From assembly GCA_016840165.1 (NCBI GenBank), contig JAEOSU010000072.1, positions 62,001-126,000 of the forward strand: DNA of 64,000 bases. Reading direction: 5' to 3'. This document shows positions 63,369 to 64,000 of the stretch, piece after piece. This stretch comes from Promethearchaeota archaeon. GTDB lineage: Archaea > Asgardarchaeota > Lokiarchaeia > Sigyniarchaeales > SOKP01. Position numbers and translations under genes: made by a program. The first letter of the stretch is position 1, and every line of letters begins with the position of its first letter. The notes under the pieces are model-generated. The model worked only from the letters and a program-made list of their open reading frames with translations. It was not told the DNA's origin and searched no databases.

Positions 63369-64000
63369 ATGGACAAAGTAGCAATTGTAGGATGTACTCA
63401 GTCGAAATATGAAGCTCAAAAAATCGATTTACCTTATTCAGAACTTGATTTTGAAGTTGTTAAAAAGCTTCATAACGAACTGGGAATAAGTAATGATGAT
63501 GTGGGGTGTGTAATCACAAGTTCCAATGATTTTAACGATGGGAGAACAATAGCTAATATGGCTATTCAAGACGCTGTTGGGGCTGTCAGGAAAGCCGAAT
63601 CTAGAGTTTCTGGCGATGGAGCATTTGCATACATGTATGGAGCCATGAGAATACTCTCTGGAGAATATGATACTGTTCTTGTGGTTTCACATGGTAAATG
63701 TTCTGAGGGGGATCAATGTCTAATAAATAATTCGATATTTGATCCTTTTTACCAACGACATTTAGGATTAGATCAAATTTCTTCTGCGGGATTAATGGCG
63801 AATATGTATATGACTAAATATAATATTACTGAGGAACAGGCTGCTAAGATAGTAGTGAAAAATCGAAAAAATGCTCTCAATAATCCTTATGCCCATCTTC
63901 AGAAAGCAGTGAATTTAAATGAAGTCTTAAAGTCAGAAATGCTCGCTTATCCATTAAAACAGCTAGATTTTCCCCCTTATAGTGATGGAGCAGTTGCGAT
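63369..64000 (+). CDS. Thiolase-like protein, C-terminus cut by the window edge
   Basis: ATG 63369 opens a frame that is still open at base 64000 (210 codons seen). The N-terminus MDKVAIVGCTQSKYEA and LVVSHGKCSEG, followed by YMTKYNITEEQAAKIVVKNR, match the SCP-x-like thiolase family. The nucleophile helix reads RVSGDGAFAY, with Arg79 where Cys is expected, so it is the third such protein in the window without the acyl-accepting cysteine. The C-terminal His and Cys motifs lie outside the window. It is divergent from the BKACE gene. Confidence 0.85.
   Translation, partial: MDKVAIVGCTQSKYEAQKIDLPYSELDFEVVKKLHNELGISNDDVGCVITSSNDFNDGRTIANMAIQDAVGAVRKAESRVSGDGAFAYMYGAMRILSGEYDTVLVVSHGKCSEGDQCLINNSIFDPFYQRHLGLDQISSAGLMANMYMTKYNITEEQAAKIVVKNRKNALNNPYAHLQKAVNLNEVLKSEMLAYPLKQLDFPPYSDGAVA

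Noticed and set aside
1..64000. tRNA, rRNA, CRISPR array, prophage or insertion sequence
   Set aside because: I looked in the gaps for T-arm-like sequences, direct repeats with spacers, transposase or integrase motifs and found none that hold up. A tRNAscan or Infernal run would settle the RNA genes.

Overview
The window looks like a piece of an Asgard archaeon chromosome, most probably of the Lokiarchaeia type. This is inferred from gene content, not from a search. The DNA is AT-rich. Archaeal genes (tetrahydromethanopterin C1 enzymes, archaeal RecJ-like nuclease, beta-CASP RNase, XPD helicase, archaeal GlyRS, split glycine dehydrogenase, archaemetzincin) sit beside genes of eukaryotic flavour: a Ras/Rab-like GTPase, a Rag/Gtr-like GTPase with a C-terminal roadblock-like region, ribosomal protein eL33 (L35Ae), a presenilin-type protease, and a JAMM protease with an E2/RWD-like front domain. 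I see no rRNA, tRNA, CRISPR array, transposase or phage gene. Genes are close together and mostly in one- or two-gene units.

Layout. 1-8.1 kb: edge-cut zinc-finger protein, eL33, ceramidase-fold hydrolase, secernin/C69 peptidase with a truncated second copy of its N-terminus directly behind it, GT5 glycogen synthase, XPD/Rad3 helicase. 8.2-13.3 kb: membrane protein, variant small GTPase, FrhB-type flavoprotein, membrane-anchored M1 peptidase, winged-helix protein. 13.4-23 kb: 3-hydroxyacyl-CoA dehydrogenase, presenilin-like protease, archaemetzincin, GT4, thiolase-like protein, JAMM fusion, DUF35 protein, methylmalonyl-CoA mutase, flavin-binding protein. 23-30 kb: unknown protein, Mch, RecJ-like nuclease, beta-CASP RNase, and two divergent MTA-phosphorylase-family genes. 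30-38.5 kb: a complete glycine-cleavage gene set (gcvT-gcvH-gcvPA-gcvPB), adenine phosphoribosyltransferase, Rag-like GTPase, Mtd and Ftr. 38.5-53.8 kb: two large envelope proteins in tandem, GlyRS, 7TM and coiled-coil proteins, tandem GNAT acetyltransferases, an HGSNAT-like membrane protein, two TPR proteins and a radical SAM protein. 53.8-64 kb: membrane protein, FAD-dependent glycerol-3-phosphate dehydrogenase, PfkB-type kinase, YprB-like nuclease, acyl-CoA dehydrogenase-like protein, thiolase-like/DUF35 pair, BKACE-type enzyme, and a thiolase-like gene cut by the right edge.

How they fit together. Ftr, Mch and Mtd are three consecutive steps of the H4MPT methyl branch of the Wood-Ljungdahl pathway, and the glycine-cleavage system can feed methylene-C1 units into the same pool. 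MTA phosphorylase and adenine phosphoribosyltransferase form an MTA/adenine salvage route. Acyl-CoA enzymes recur at 13-22 kb and 58-64 kb, but all three thiolase-like proteins lack the usual acyl-accepting cysteine, and two have DUF35 genes nearby. This resembles the thiolase-fold/DUF35 aldolases more than classical thiolysis.

Points most worth a second look: the E2/RWD-like plus JAMM protein (19357-20022); the cysteine-less thiolase-like set; the Rag-like GTPase whose P-loop lies upstream of any normal start codon (35526-36482); the small GTPase with altered G3 and G4 motifs; and the secernin fragment behind the intact gene.
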